The notes beneath the pieces were generated by a model. That model made no database searches and was not told where the DNA came from. It was given only the letters and a program-made list of their open reading frames with translations. A stretch of 46,994 nt of DNA from Muribaculaceae bacterium (GTDB taxonomy: Bacteria; Bacteroidota; Bacteroidia; Bacteroidales; Muribaculaceae). Of the stretch, positions 17,931 through 26,447 are shown piece by piece; positions within the stretch are counted from its first letter, which is position 1; each line of letters begins with the position of its first letter. Position numbers and translations under genes: made by a program. Where the stretch lies: positions 1-46,994 of the forward strand of contig JAFLTJ010000008.1 of the NCBI GenBank assembly GCA_022510465.1, given 5' to 3'.

Positions 17931-19505
17931 ATGCAAAGAATCCTATATACAATTATCGCTGCTATCTGTGTGTTAACATCCTGTAGCCGGTCCGACAAAA
18001 CTAATGAGGGGGCAACTCAAGTCGAAAACGACTCGTTGAATATCGGAGAGCCCTCTCCGGTTATTGCGTTGGCCGATACCGTATACCAATCGGCCTCCGT
18101 TGTCAAATACACCATAGACTGCCGCGACACAATAACTCCCGGCAAAATAGACAGCTATACCGACCTATATGCCACTGCTCCGGGAGCACTGACATTCCGC
18201 AACGGTTTATATCGACAGGCCGATTTTGGTGGTCAAGTTACAGGAGTGCCGTCTGAGGTTGTCGTTGACTGGACATTCACAACCGGTAGCGACAATCGCT
18301 CTACATCCGTTGGAACTTGGGGCGGCGGGACAGGATGGACCGGGCAGCCACTGTTTATAAACTGGCCCGATTCAATGGTGACAAAGTTTAAAAACCTACC
18401 GGGAACAACTCCTCATTTTGGCAAAAAAGAAATTATAGTCGGTTCTCTTGCAGGGCGCGTATATTTTATTAATTATGAGACAGGTGAAGCAAGCCGTGAA
18501 GCTATATCCGTAGGCAATCCGATAAAAGGAACCGTGTCTCTTGACCCGACGCTGAACGGGAATCTCTTTGTTGGTCACGGAGTCCCCGCCGAACGACCCT
18601 TCGGAGCCGTACTTATCGATTTGAACAGCAACAGCGTTGTCGATGTTTTTGGAGAAGACCCGAAAGCCGGCCGACGCTGGGGCGCATACGATTCGTCTGT
18701 TCTGCGTTATGGTCAGTTTGTATTTAGGCCCGGCGAAAACGGCACCATCTATAAGCTGAACGCCGTGCCAGGGAAAGCCCCCATACACACGGCTTTAAGA
18801 TATACCGTCGGCGGGATGGCCCCGGGTGTGGAATCGTCGATGTGCATCTATCGCAATTACGGATACATCGGTGATAATGCCGGCAACGTTATCGCCATCA
18901 ATCTCGACACAATGAAACCCGTGTGGCGCTACAACTTGGGCGATGACATAGATGCAACCATTGTGTTGGAAGAAGAAGACGGCGTGCCATATATATACGC
19001 CGGATGTGAGGTTGACAAGCAAGGTCAAGGTACAGCCAACTTAGTGAAATTGAACGCCATTAACGGGCAAGAAATATGGCTGGCCAAAGTTCCGGCGCGC
19101 CGTGCCAATGTCAATGAAAAGCATTTCGACGGCGGTTTCTATGGCACCCTGTTGCTCGGCACAGGCAACTGCAGCGACCTTCTGTTTGCAAATTGTGTTT
19201 TGAACGAGGGCGGACAGAATGGCGTTTTCATGGCTCTTAAAAAATCGACCGGCGACATTGTGTATCAAACACGTTTGAAATACTATTCATGGTCGTCACC
19301 AGTCGGATTCCTCAATGAGAAAGACGAGCTGACAGTATTCACCGGAGATTGTGCCGGCAACGTGTATCTAATCGAGCCGCGAAGCGGGGAAATCAGATTT
19401 TCCAAAAGCGTAGGACACAATTTTGAATCCTCACCCGTTGTGATAGGCAACACTGTAGTAATGGGTACACGCGGCGATCGCATTTTCCGCATGTCAATTA
19501 AATAA
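17931..19505 (+). CDS. PQQ-type beta-propeller lipoprotein
   Basis: A 524-residue exported protein. The N-terminus MQRILYTIIAAICVLTSC ends in a lipobox (LTSC), followed by SRSDKTNEG, so it is probably lipid-anchored. From about residue 80 the sequence shows repeated blades with motifs such as GRVYFINYETGEASRE, GTIYKLNAVPGKAP, GNVIAINLDTMKPVWRYNLG, VKLNAINGQEIWLAKVP and GNVYLIEPRSGEIRF, the pattern of PQQ-like beta-propellers (BamB-like fold). There is no PQQ dehydrogenase catalytic set, so a scaffold or binding role is more likely than an enzyme. It is followed after 9 bases by a secreted esterase and may share its transcript. Confidence 0.8.
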   Translation: MQRILYTIIAAICVLTSCSRSDKTNEGATQVENDSLNIGEPSPVIALADTVYQSASVVKYTIDCRDTITPGKIDSYTDLYATAPGALTFRNGLYRQADFGGQVTGVPSEVVVDWTFTTGSDNRSTSVGTWGGGTGWTGQPLFINWPDSMVTKFKNLPGTTPHFGKKEIIVGSLAGRVYFINYETGEASREAISVGNPIKGTVSLDPTLNGNLFVGHGVPAERPFGAVLIDLNSNSVVDVFGEDPKAGRRWGAYDSSVLRYGQFVFRPGENGTIYKLNAVPGKAPIHTALRYTVGGMAPGVESSMCIYRNYGYIGDNAGNVIAINLDTMKPVWRYNLGDDIDATIVLEEEDGVPYIYAGCEVDKQGQGTANLVKLNAINGQEIWLAKVPARRANVNEKHFDGGFYGTLLLGTGNCSDLLFANCVLNEGGQNGVFMALKKSTGDIVYQTRLKYYSWSSPVGFLNEKDELTVFTGDCAGNVYLIEPRSGEIRFSKSVGHNFESSPVVIGNTVVMGTRGDRIFRMSIK

Positions 19506-19514
19506 AACACTGAT

Positions 19515-20405
19515 ATGAAGAAATTTATCATTATACTCTTTTTAGCAATACTTTCGGCCGGAACTACCATGGCCAAAGGATTGTCAGCCCACCGTGGAGA
19601 GGTGGAAAACGGTTATAACTTTTGGTTATATGACCCCAATGACGTTGAAATCGACGACCCCAAGCCGGTAGTTATATTTCTACACGGGTCAAGCCTTTGC
19701 GGCAACGACCTTAACCGAGTGAAAAGATACGGCACGATTGATGCGATTGAGCGTGGCCGCGAAATTGATGCATACGTTATAGCGCCGCAAAACCCGGGAG
19801 GAGCGTGGAGCCCGCTGAGAGTAATGAACGTATTAGACTGGGTCAGCGACAATTACAACATCGATTACGACCGCGTTTATGTCATCGGCATGAGCCTGGG
19901 CGGATATGGGACAATCGACGTAACCGCTACCTACCCCGACCGCATTGCTGCCGCCATTGCCATGTGTGGCGGAGGGTCGGTCAAAGACCTTTCGGGATTG
20001 AACGATGTGCCTCTGTGGATTATACACGGAACAGCCGACTCGGCCGTAACCATTGCCCAGAGCGACAAGGTTGTTGAAGCCATGAAAGCCTCGGCCGGAA
20101 GCAACGGCACCAAGCGACTGATATACAACCGCATTCCGGGCATGAACCACTCTCGCCCTGCGCGTATGTTCTATCTGAACGAAAGCTATGAATGGCTTTT
20201 TAAACACACTCTCAAAGACGCCAAGCGCGTGGTTCATCCGTCATTTTCAGTTGAAGACGCTATGGGAGGCGCATACAGTGATTTGAAATCATCCGGAAAA
20301 TCCTCAGGTAAATCATCCATAAAAGCCAAGTCGTCAAAAAAGAAATCAAGCCGAAAAACCGCTCAGACAAAAACCAAAAAGAAAACAGGTAAGCGACGCG
20401 GATAA
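19515..20405 (+). CDS. Secreted alpha/beta-hydrolase (esterase/PHB depolymerase-like) with a basic tail
   Basis: A 296-residue protein with a signal peptide (residues 1-20, ending TTMA). The hydrolase fold covers about 30-235: [10 protein letters not shown] near the oxyanion site, nucleophile in GMSLGGYG, acid in HGTADSAV and histidine in GMNHSRPA, matching the carboxylesterase/LpqC-PHB depolymerase type. Substrate is unknown; ester-linked groups on polysaccharides are plausible. The last 45 residues are Lys/Ser/Thr/Arg-rich with SSGKSS repeats ([13 protein letters not shown], then [20 protein letters not shown]) and are probably disordered; this strongly basic tail is unusual for the family. 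Confidence 0.82.
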   Translation: MKKFIIILFLAILSAGTTMAKGLSAHRGEVENGYNFWLYDPNDVEIDDPKPVVIFLHGSSLCGNDLNRVKRYGTIDAIERGREIDAYVIAPQNPGGAWSPLRVMNVLDWVSDNYNIDYDRVYVIGMSLGGYGTIDVTATYPDRIAAAIAMCGGGSVKDLSGLNDVPLWIIHGTADSAVTIAQSDKVVEAMKASAGSNGTKRLIYNRIPGMNHSRPARMFYLNESYEWLFKHTLKDAKRVVHPSFSVEDAMGGAYSDLKSSGKSSGKSSIKAKSSKKKSSRKTAQTKTKKKTGKRRG

Positions 20406-20425
20406 AAAACTATAAAGCATTGACA

Positions 20426-21028
20426 ATGGTAATAAAAACAGCACGATTCGAAATTTCCAGCGCGGCGGTCGACAAATGCCCTGAAAGCACGTTCCACGAG
20501 TATGCCTTTATAGGCCGCTCCAACGTGGGAAAATCATCGTTAATCAACTGCCTGACCAATCGGGTGGGCTTAGCCAAAACCTCATCTACACCCGGTAAAA
20601 CAATGCTTATAAATCACTTTCTGATTAACGACAGTTGGTATATCGTCGACCTCCCCGGATATGGATATGCACGGCGAGACAAGGCCAGCAGGGAACGCCT
20701 TGAATCAATGATTAAAGAATACATCCTATATCGGGCACAAATGACCAATCTGTTTGTTCTTGTCGATTCCCGCCATGAGCCACAGAAAATTGACATGGAA
20801 TTTATTCAATGGTTGGGCGAGAACGGCATTCCTTTCAGTTTAGTCTTTACAAAAATAGACAAACTTGGCACTGAAGCCCGTAAACGCAATATTAAATCCT
20901 ACTGCAACAAACTCCTTGAGTTATGGGAAGAGCTGCCCCCCGTATTCGCCACTTCCGGCGAAACAGGAGCCGGTCGAGACGACATCCTCGACTACATCAA
21001 GCAGCTGAATCAACTGCCAACTATGTAG
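20426..21028 (+). CDS. engB: Ribosome biogenesis GTPase EngB/YsxC/YihA
   Basis: A 200-residue single G-domain protein from the ATG at 20426 (a TTG two codons earlier is less likely). G1 [15 protein letters not shown]3 [12 protein letters not shown]4 TKIDKLG and the C-terminal [15 protein letters not shown] region are typical. EngB assists late assembly of the 50S subunit. It follows the esterase gene by 20 bases. Confidence 0.96.
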   Translation: MVIKTARFEISSAAVDKCPESTFHEYAFIGRSNVGKSSLINCLTNRVGLAKTSSTPGKTMLINHFLINDSWYIVDLPGYGYARRDKASRERLESMIKEYILYRAQMTNLFVLVDSRHEPQKIDMEFIQWLGENGIPFSLVFTKIDKLGTEARKRNIKSYCNKLLELWEELPPVFATSGETGAGRDDILDYIKQLNQLPTM

Positions 21029-21036
21029 GCTCTTTG

Positions 21037-21068
21037 CTTGCAGGATTCACAAACTATTAATATCTTTG
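21037..21068 (+). promoter_or_regulatory. Promoter of the glycosyltransferase-to-ruvC operon
   Basis: -33 CTTG (21037-21040, one mismatch), 20-base spacer, perfect -7 TATCTTTG (21061-21068), 30 bases before the glycosyltransferase ATG. A 13-base direct repeat (TCTTTGCTTGCAG at 21031 and 21063) covers both boxes. Confidence 0.7.
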
Positions 21069-21097
21069 CTTGCAGATATCAGCTCGCCAATATAGTT

Positions 21098-21862
21098 ATG
21101 AATCCGCTATTCTCAATCATTACCGTTACCTACAACGCCGAGAGTACGCTGAGGCCCACTCTCGAGAGCGTCGGTGAGCAAACCTGCCGCCTCTTTGAAT
21201 ATATAGTAATGGATGGAAACTCAACCGACAAGACGGTCGAGTTGGCTCGCAATAGCGGCATTCCTCAGATAAAGATTGTTTCCGAGCCCGACAACGGCCT
21301 GTATGATGCAATGAACAAAGCAATGGCAATAGCCACCGGCGACTATCTGATATTCCTCAATGCCGGCGACAGTTTTGCCGCTGCCAGCACGCTTGAGACA
21401 CTATCCAACGCCGTTATGGACAACGACTATCCAGGCATTGTGTACGGCCAGACACGCATTGTCAACTCAAATCGACAGTACATCGCCGACCGTCACCTAA
21501 AGGCACCCGAACAGCTCACATTCAACAGTTTTGCCAACGGAATGGTTGTTTGCCATCAGGCATTTGTAGCCTTAAGAAAATTAGCACCGGCCTACGACAC
21601 CTCATTCCGCTATTCTGCCGATTACGACTGGTGTATACGCATCCTGCAAAGGTCGCGTCGCAACCATTTCATCCCCGAGACAATCATTAACTATCTTGGT
21701 GAGGGACTGACAACAGCCAATCGGCGCAAATCCCTCATTGAACGATTCCGTATAATGTGCCGCTACTATGGAGTATGGCACACCATCATCAATCATCTCC
21801 GGTTCATACCTCGCTTCATCAAGCGCAGCCGATTGGAAAAAAATCTTGAGTTAACAAATTAA
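21098..21862 (+). CDS. Family 2 glycosyltransferase
   Basis: From the ATG at 21098 the protein has 254 residues; the open frame extends upstream through the promoter, so earlier starts are unlikely. GT-A signatures are SIITVTYNAESTLRPTLESV, DGNSTDKTVELA, SEPDNGLYDAMNKAMAIATG and LNAGDSF (the DxD-like site), then the acceptor-side region with CHQAFVALR and YSADYDWCIRIL. This matches the WcaA/RfaG-neighbour GT2 group that transfers sugars from nucleotide donors during cell-surface glycan synthesis. No other glycan gene is adjacent. Confidence 0.93.
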   Translation: MNPLFSIITVTYNAESTLRPTLESVGEQTCRLFEYIVMDGNSTDKTVELARNSGIPQIKIVSEPDNGLYDAMNKAMAIATGDYLIFLNAGDSFAAASTLETLSNAVMDNDYPGIVYGQTRIVNSNRQYIADRHLKAPEQLTFNSFANGMVVCHQAFVALRKLAPAYDTSFRYSADYDWCIRILQRSRRNHFIPETIINYLGEGLTTANRRKSLIERFRIMCRYYGVWHTIINHLRFIPRFIKRSRLEKNLELTN

Positions 21863-21877
21863 TACCCCCAAACAGAT

Positions 21878-22375
21878 ATGAAATTCTATGTTGCCAGCAA
21901 TGGCCATCACGAAGGCCCGTTTGATATTCAACAGCTTCGCTACCGTAACATCACCCGCGAAACACTCGTTTGGAATGAAACAATGGCCGAGTGGACTCCC
22001 GCCGGAAACGTTCCCTATCTAATCGACAATTACTTCAACATACCGGCTATCCCCAATCAACCTTCAATACCCGAGCAACCCGAATATGCGCCCGGCTCAA
22101 ATTACAGCAAGCCACAACCCACTCCACCGTGTCCCAGTTCTTGGCTGGTTCAGTCAATTTTGGTTACACTCTTCTGCTGTTTGCCCGGAGGTATCATCGG
22201 CATCGTATACGCCAGCAAAGTCAACGGATTGTACTATTCGGGTAAATACGATGAGGCCGTCAACGCTGCCAATACCGCCAAAAAATGGTGTATTTATAGC
22301 ACGATTGCCAGTCTTGTATTCTACATACTGTACTTTATTCTCTTTGTCGGCATAGCCTCTTCCGCGCTCTTATAA
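21878..22375 (+). CDS. GYF_2 domain plus CD225/dispanin membrane protein
   Basis: A 165-residue protein. Residues 1-50 form a GYF_2 (DUF4339) domain: MKFYVASNGHHEGPFDIQQL with GPF and VWNETMAEWTPAG. A Pro-rich linker (about 52-88) follows, then a CD225-like module (about 90-165) with two hydrophobic helices and the conserved CCLPGGIIGIVYASKV and YDEAVNAANTAKKW. Proteins with this architecture are common in Bacteroidota and their role is unknown; the eukaryotic CD225 relatives (IFITM) sit in membranes and affect fusion, but that function should not be carried over. It lies 15 bases after the glycosyltransferase and one base before DUF4286. Confidence 0.88.
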   Translation: MKFYVASNGHHEGPFDIQQLRYRNITRETLVWNETMAEWTPAGNVPYLIDNYFNIPAIPNQPSIPEQPEYAPGSNYSKPQPTPPCPSSWLVQSILVTLFCCLPGGIIGIVYASKVNGLYYSGKYDEAVNAANTAKKWCIYSTIASLVFYILYFILFVGIASSALL

Positions 22376-22376
22376 C

Positions 22377-22685
22377 ATGTTCATTGTAAACACCACATTC
22401 CATGTTGAAAACAGTCTGCTCGACGAGTTTTTAATATGGGTTAAGGATATATATATCCCCGAGGCTGTAGCCTCGGGATTGCTCAATTCTCCGGTGCTTA
22501 ATCGCATTTTGGTCGAAGTTGACCCGGCAGCCACCGGCTATGCCGTTCAATTCTGCGCCGACACAATCGAGCACGCATCCCTTTGGCACGACGAGCAAGG
22601 AGCCGAGTTGCGAGGACAGCTAATGCGCCGTTGGCCTCAACAAATTGTCTTTTTCACTACCTACATGGAAATTATTCCTTTATAG
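22377..22685 (+). CDS. DUF4286 family protein
   Basis: A 102-residue protein beginning [20 protein letters not shown], with [14 protein letters not shown] and ending TTYMEIIPL. This is the DUF4286 pattern, found in Bacteroidota next to ruvC; function unknown. Its ATG is one base after the preceding stop and its stop is two bases before the ruvC ATG, implying translational coupling in the operon. Confidence 0.88.
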   Translation: MFIVNTTFHVENSLLDEFLIWVKDIYIPEAVASGLLNSPVLNRILVEVDPAATGYAVQFCADTIEHASLWHDEQGAELRGQLMRRWPQQIVFFTTYMEIIPL

Positions 22686-22687
22686 CA

Positions 22688-23263
22688 ATGCCACATCCGC
22701 TCAAAGACTGGGATAAAATCATCATCGGTATCGACCCCGGCACCAATCTTATGGGATATGGTATCTTGGGAATAAAAGGGAAAAAGCCCGCTATGATTGC
22801 AATGGGCGTCATTCGTCTGAGCAAATTTGAAAGCCATTATACACGGTTGGGCCGAATTTTTGAACGCGTTCAAGGGCTGGTTGAGAACTATTTGCCCGAC
22901 GAGATGGCCATCGAAGCTCCATTTTACGGCAAGAACGTACAGTCAATGCTCAAACTCGGCCGCGCTCAAGGGGTAGCCATGGCTGCCGCCATCTCAAGAG
23001 ACATCCCCATCTGTGAATACGAGCCTCGAAAAATCAAAATGGCCATCACCGGAAACGGAGCCGCATCAAAGGAACAGGTAAGAATGATGCTCACCAAAAT
23101 TCTAAATATTACCGAAGAGAATCTTATTCCCGAGTTGGACTCGACCGACGCCCTCGCCGTCGCTTTGTGCCACTTTTACGAGTCTACTTCGCCCGCAATG
23201 AGCTCCGGCGGCAGCGGCTCATGGAAAGACTTCATAGCCCGCAATCCCGACCGCGTAAAATAA
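22688..23263 (+). CDS. ruvC: Holliday junction resolvase RuvC
   Basis: A 191-residue nuclease from the ATG at 22688; the frame is open 105 bases upstream inside DUF4286, but the family start is here. Acidic active-site residues are visible in [12 protein letters not shown] (Asp), [11 protein letters not shown] (Glu) and [15 protein letters not shown] (two Asp). RuvC resolves four-way junctions with RuvAB during recombinational repair. A Gly/Ser-rich C-terminal extension (SSGGSGS) is present. It is convergent with lepA, only 14 bases apart, with no terminator recognised between them. Confidence 0.97.
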   Translation: MPHPLKDWDKIIIGIDPGTNLMGYGILGIKGKKPAMIAMGVIRLSKFESHYTRLGRIFERVQGLVENYLPDEMAIEAPFYGKNVQSMLKLGRAQGVAMAAAISRDIPICEYEPRKIKMAITGNGAASKEQVRMMLTKILNITEENLIPELDSTDALAVALCHFYESTSPAMSSGGSGSWKDFIARNPDRVK

Positions 23264-23277
23264 AGCCCTGCGCGCCT

Positions 23278-25065
23278 TTAATCAAGCTTTAATACAGCCA
23301 GGAACGCCTTTTGCGGAACTTCTACCGACCCTATCTGCTTCATGCGCTTCTTACCCTTCTTCTGCTTCTCCAGTAGCTTGCGCTTTCGCGAGATATCACC
23401 GCCATAACATTTTGCCGTAACATCTTTACGAACAGCCTTTATCGTCTCTCGGGCGATAATCTTCGCCCCTATTGCCGCCTGAATTGCGATGTCAAACTGC
23501 TGCCGTGGTATCAACTCCTTAAGTTTCTCACACATCCTGCGGCCAAACGTCACCGCATTGTCAACATGAGTCAAAGTCGACAGGGCGTCAACACTCTCTC
23601 CGTTCAGCAATATATCCAGCTTTATTAGCCGCGACTCTCTGAAATCATGAAGATGATAGTCAAATGACGCATAACCCTTGGATATACTCTTCAGCTTGTC
23701 ATAGAAATCAATTACAATCTCTCCTAATGGCATGTCAAATGTCATCTCCATTCGATTACCCGAGATATATTCCTGCTTCACAAGCTCGCCGCGCTTTCCC
23801 AAACAAAGCGTCATGATTGGCCCTATATAATCGGCCGCCGTGATGATAGTTGCCCGGATGTATGGCTCCTCTATGTGGTCTATCAGCGTTATATCCGGCA
23901 AGCCCGACGGATTGTGCACCTCGGTCGACGTTCCCTTTTTATCATACACAATATAGCTTACGTTTGGAACAGTCGTTATAACCTCCATGTCAAACTCCCT
24001 CGACAGACGCTCCTGAATTATCTCCATGTGAAGAAGCCCGAGAAAACCACAACGGAAGCCAAATCCGAGAGCAACCGACGACTCGGGCTGGAACGTCAGC
24101 GACGCATCATTTAGCTGCAACTTCTCCAACGACGCGCGTAAATTCTCAAAATCCTCGGTTTCAATAGGATAAACACCCGCAAAAACCATCGGCTTCACCT
24201 CCTCAAATCCATCGATAGCTTTCTCGGCCGGATTGTTTACATGCGTGATAGTATCACCAACCTTAACCTCTCGCGACGTCTTTATTCCCGATATTATATA
24301 ACCTACATTGCCGGCCGAAAGCGTTTCACACGGCTGCATGTCAAGCTTTAACACACCTATCTCGTCAGCATGATACTCCTTCCCGGTTGCCATGAACTTG
24401 ACAAAATCATTCTTGCTGATTGAGCCGTTTTCTATCTTGAAATAAGCTATAATACCTCTGAACGGATTGAAAACCGAGTCAAATATAAGCGCCTGCAACG
24501 GAGCCTCGACACTTCCCGTCGGCGACGGTATACGCTCCACTATTGCCCGCAGTATATCCTCAACGCCAATTCCCGTCTTGCCCGATGCCCTGATTATCTC
24601 CTCCGGGTCACATCCCAGCAAGTCAACTATCTGGTCCTCAACCTCGTCGGGCTTGGCACTCTCAAGGTCAACCTTGTTGATTACGGGGATAATCTCAAGG
24701 TCATTGTCAATTGCCATGTAAAGATTGGAAATCGTCTGCGCCTGAATACCCTGCGACGCATCTACTATCAGCAATGCACCCTCGCAGGCGGCTATCGAAC
24801 GAGACACCTCATACGAGAAGTCAACATGCCCCGGGGTATCTATCAGATTCAACGTATAATCCTCGCCGTCAAGATTATAATTCATCTGAATGGCATGGCT
24901 CTTTATCGTAATACCGCGCTCGCGCTCCAGGTCCATGTCATCAAGAACCTGAGCCTGTAAATCCTTTCCGGCCACCGTGTTGGTATACTCCAATAAACGG
25001 TCGGCCAGCGTTGATTTTCCGTGGTCTATATGTGCTATTATACAAAAATTGCGTATTCTTTTCAT
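23278..25065 (-). CDS. lepA: Elongation factor 4 (LepA)
   Basis: A 595-residue translational GTPase. G1 [17 protein letters not shown]2 RGITI, G3 [15 protein letters not shown] and G4 NKVDLESA are present. The middle EF-G-like domains include [18 protein letters not shown], and the LepA-specific C-terminal domain has the conserved [20 protein letters not shown] and [17 protein letters not shown]. Length is normal. EF4 acts on stalled or incorrectly translocated ribosomes and in initiation/biogenesis. A -7 box lies 25 bases upstream of the ATG. Confidence 0.97.
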   Translation of the reverse strand: MKRIRNFCIIAHIDHGKSTLADRLLEYTNTVAGKDLQAQVLDDMDLERERGITIKSHAIQMNYNLDGEDYTLNLIDTPGHVDFSYEVSRSIAACEGALLIVDASQGIQAQTISNLYMAIDNDLEIIPVINKVDLESAKPDEVEDQIVDLLGCDPEEIIRASGKTGIGVEDILRAIVERIPSPTGSVEAPLQALIFDSVFNPFRGIIAYFKIENGSISKNDFVKFMATGKEYHADEIGVLKLDMQPCETLSAGNVGYIISGIKTSREVKVGDTITHVNNPAEKAIDGFEEVKPMVFAGVYPIETEDFENLRASLEKLQLNDASLTFQPESSVALGFGFRCGFLGLLHMEIIQERLSREFDMEVITTVPNVSYIVYDKKGTSTEVHNPSGLPDITLIDHIEEPYIRATIITAADYIGPIMTLCLGKRGELVKQEYISGNRMEMTFDMPLGEIVIDFYDKLKSISKGYASFDYHLHDFRESRLIKLDILLNGESVDALSTLTHVDNAVTFGRRMCEKLKELIPRQQFDIAIQAAIGAKIIARETIKAVRKDVTAKCYGGDISRKRKLLEKQKKGKKRMKQIGSVEVPQKAFLAVLKLD

Positions 25066-25089
25066 CTTGGTCCTGTCTTAATTAGACTG

Positions 25090-25097
25090 CAAATTTA
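25090..25097 (-). promoter_or_regulatory. -7 promoter box of lepA
   Basis: TAAATTTG on the minus strand matches TAnnTTTG exactly, 25 bases before the lepA start. No -33 box at the expected spacing. Confidence 0.5.
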
Positions 25098-25141
25098 CAA
25101 CAATTTCTCCAAAAAATACCCCCATAAATTTACAACCTCAT

Positions 25142-26440
25142 TCAATTTTTCACAAGTTTACCGCGCCGCCATCCAAGATAAACACCTCTTGTCGCCAAAT
25201 ACAACAGAAATGCTACCCACAGCCCGTCATTCCCAAACACACCGAACAGCAGCATATAACAGCCAAAAAACACCATCGACGACAGTATCATCGACCCAAG
25301 CAGATAGCCCGTTCCGGTTGCCCCGATATAAACCCCGTCATAGACAAACGCTGCAAATCCCGCCAATGGCATCACAACTATCCACGGAAGAAACTCACAC
25401 GCTTTTGCAACCACCGTCTCCTCATTGCTCAGCAAACGCAATATCAACTCGCCGGCAAACGCATAAACGCTCACAAACACTACTGCAACCGCGCCACCCC
25501 ACATCATCAGTCTCACGACCGTCTGCCTGAACTTCTCCGCATCGCGCTCGCCAACATAACGCCCGCCGAGAGCCTCGCCGGCGTAGGCAAACCCATCGGT
25601 AAAATAGCTAAAAAACAAGAAAAACTGCATCAACAACGTGTTTGCCGCAAGCATCAACGTTCCCTGCGCCGCCCCCACCCGCGTGAACCACAACGTTACA
25701 GCCACAAGACACACCGTGCGGAAAAACAAATCCCTGCTCACCCTGAAAAATCGACCTAATTCAATCCGCTCAAGCAAATCCGACATCGACACCGATTCCA
25801 AGCGATGACGCCGCGCAACAAGCCCACAGCCTATCAGCACACCGCTCCATTGAGCTATCAGAGTACCCAATGCAACCCCCTCAATCTTCATCCCCGCGAG
25901 TAGCACCAACGCCATGCTCGCACAAATATTTATCACGTTGATTAACAACGACATCCACATCGCCCCACGCGAATCCTGCATCCCTATCAGCCATCCCGAT
26001 ACCGAATAGGTGCATAGAAAAGCCGGTGCCCCCCAGACCAAAATATTGAAATATCGGCGCGTAAACACAACCGTATCGCCGCCAATCCCCATCCAAGCAA
26101 CAAAAACATCAACTATCGGCTTGCTGAACAGCAGAATACACAAGCCTATAAACGTAGCCACTATTAGTGAGCGATATAGCACACAGCTATACCCGCGGCA
26201 ATCACCCGCCCCGTAAGCCTGCGACGTCAACCCCGACGACCCCGACCTGAGAAACGAAAAAATCCAGTAAAGCATATTGAATATATTGCCGCCGACAGCG
26301 ATGGCGGCAATATATTCTGCGCGGCCCAAATGCCCCGTAATAGCCACATCCATCAGCCCAAGCAGCGGCGTCGTGATGTTTGTTACTATTGCCGGTATGG
26401 CTATGGCCAGTATTTGTCTGTCAATATTCGACAGTTTCAT
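25142..26440 (-). CDS. MATE-family efflux transporter (DinF-like)
   Basis: A 432-residue protein with about 12 hydrophobic helices in two MatE halves. The start MKLSNIDRQILAIAIPAIVT with PLLGLMDVAITGHLG and RSGSSGLTSQAYGAGD is characteristic of the DinF subgroup of cation-coupled multidrug and toxin extruders. Substrate is unknown. Its start is 7 bases after the OPT gene stop, so both transporters are probably on one transcript with ssb upstream. Confidence 0.9.
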   Translation of the reverse strand: MKLSNIDRQILAIAIPAIVTNITTPLLGLMDVAITGHLGRAEYIAAIAVGGNIFNMLYWIFSFLRSGSSGLTSQAYGAGDCRGYSCVLYRSLIVATFIGLCILLFSKPIVDVFVAWMGIGGDTVVFTRRYFNILVWGAPAFLCTYSVSGWLIGMQDSRGAMWMSLLINVINICASMALVLLAGMKIEGVALGTLIAQWSGVLIGCGLVARRHRLESVSMSDLLERIELGRFFRVSRDLFFRTVCLVAVTLWFTRVGAAQGTLMLAANTLLMQFFLFFSYFTDGFAYAGEALGGRYVGERDAEKFRQTVVRLMMWGGAVAVVFVSVYAFAGELILRLLSNEETVVAKACEFLPWIVVMPLAGFAAFVYDGVYIGATGTGYLLGSMILSSMVFFGCYMLLFGVFGNDGLWVAFLLYLATRGVYLGWRRGKLVKN

Positions 26441-26447
26441 CCCCTAT

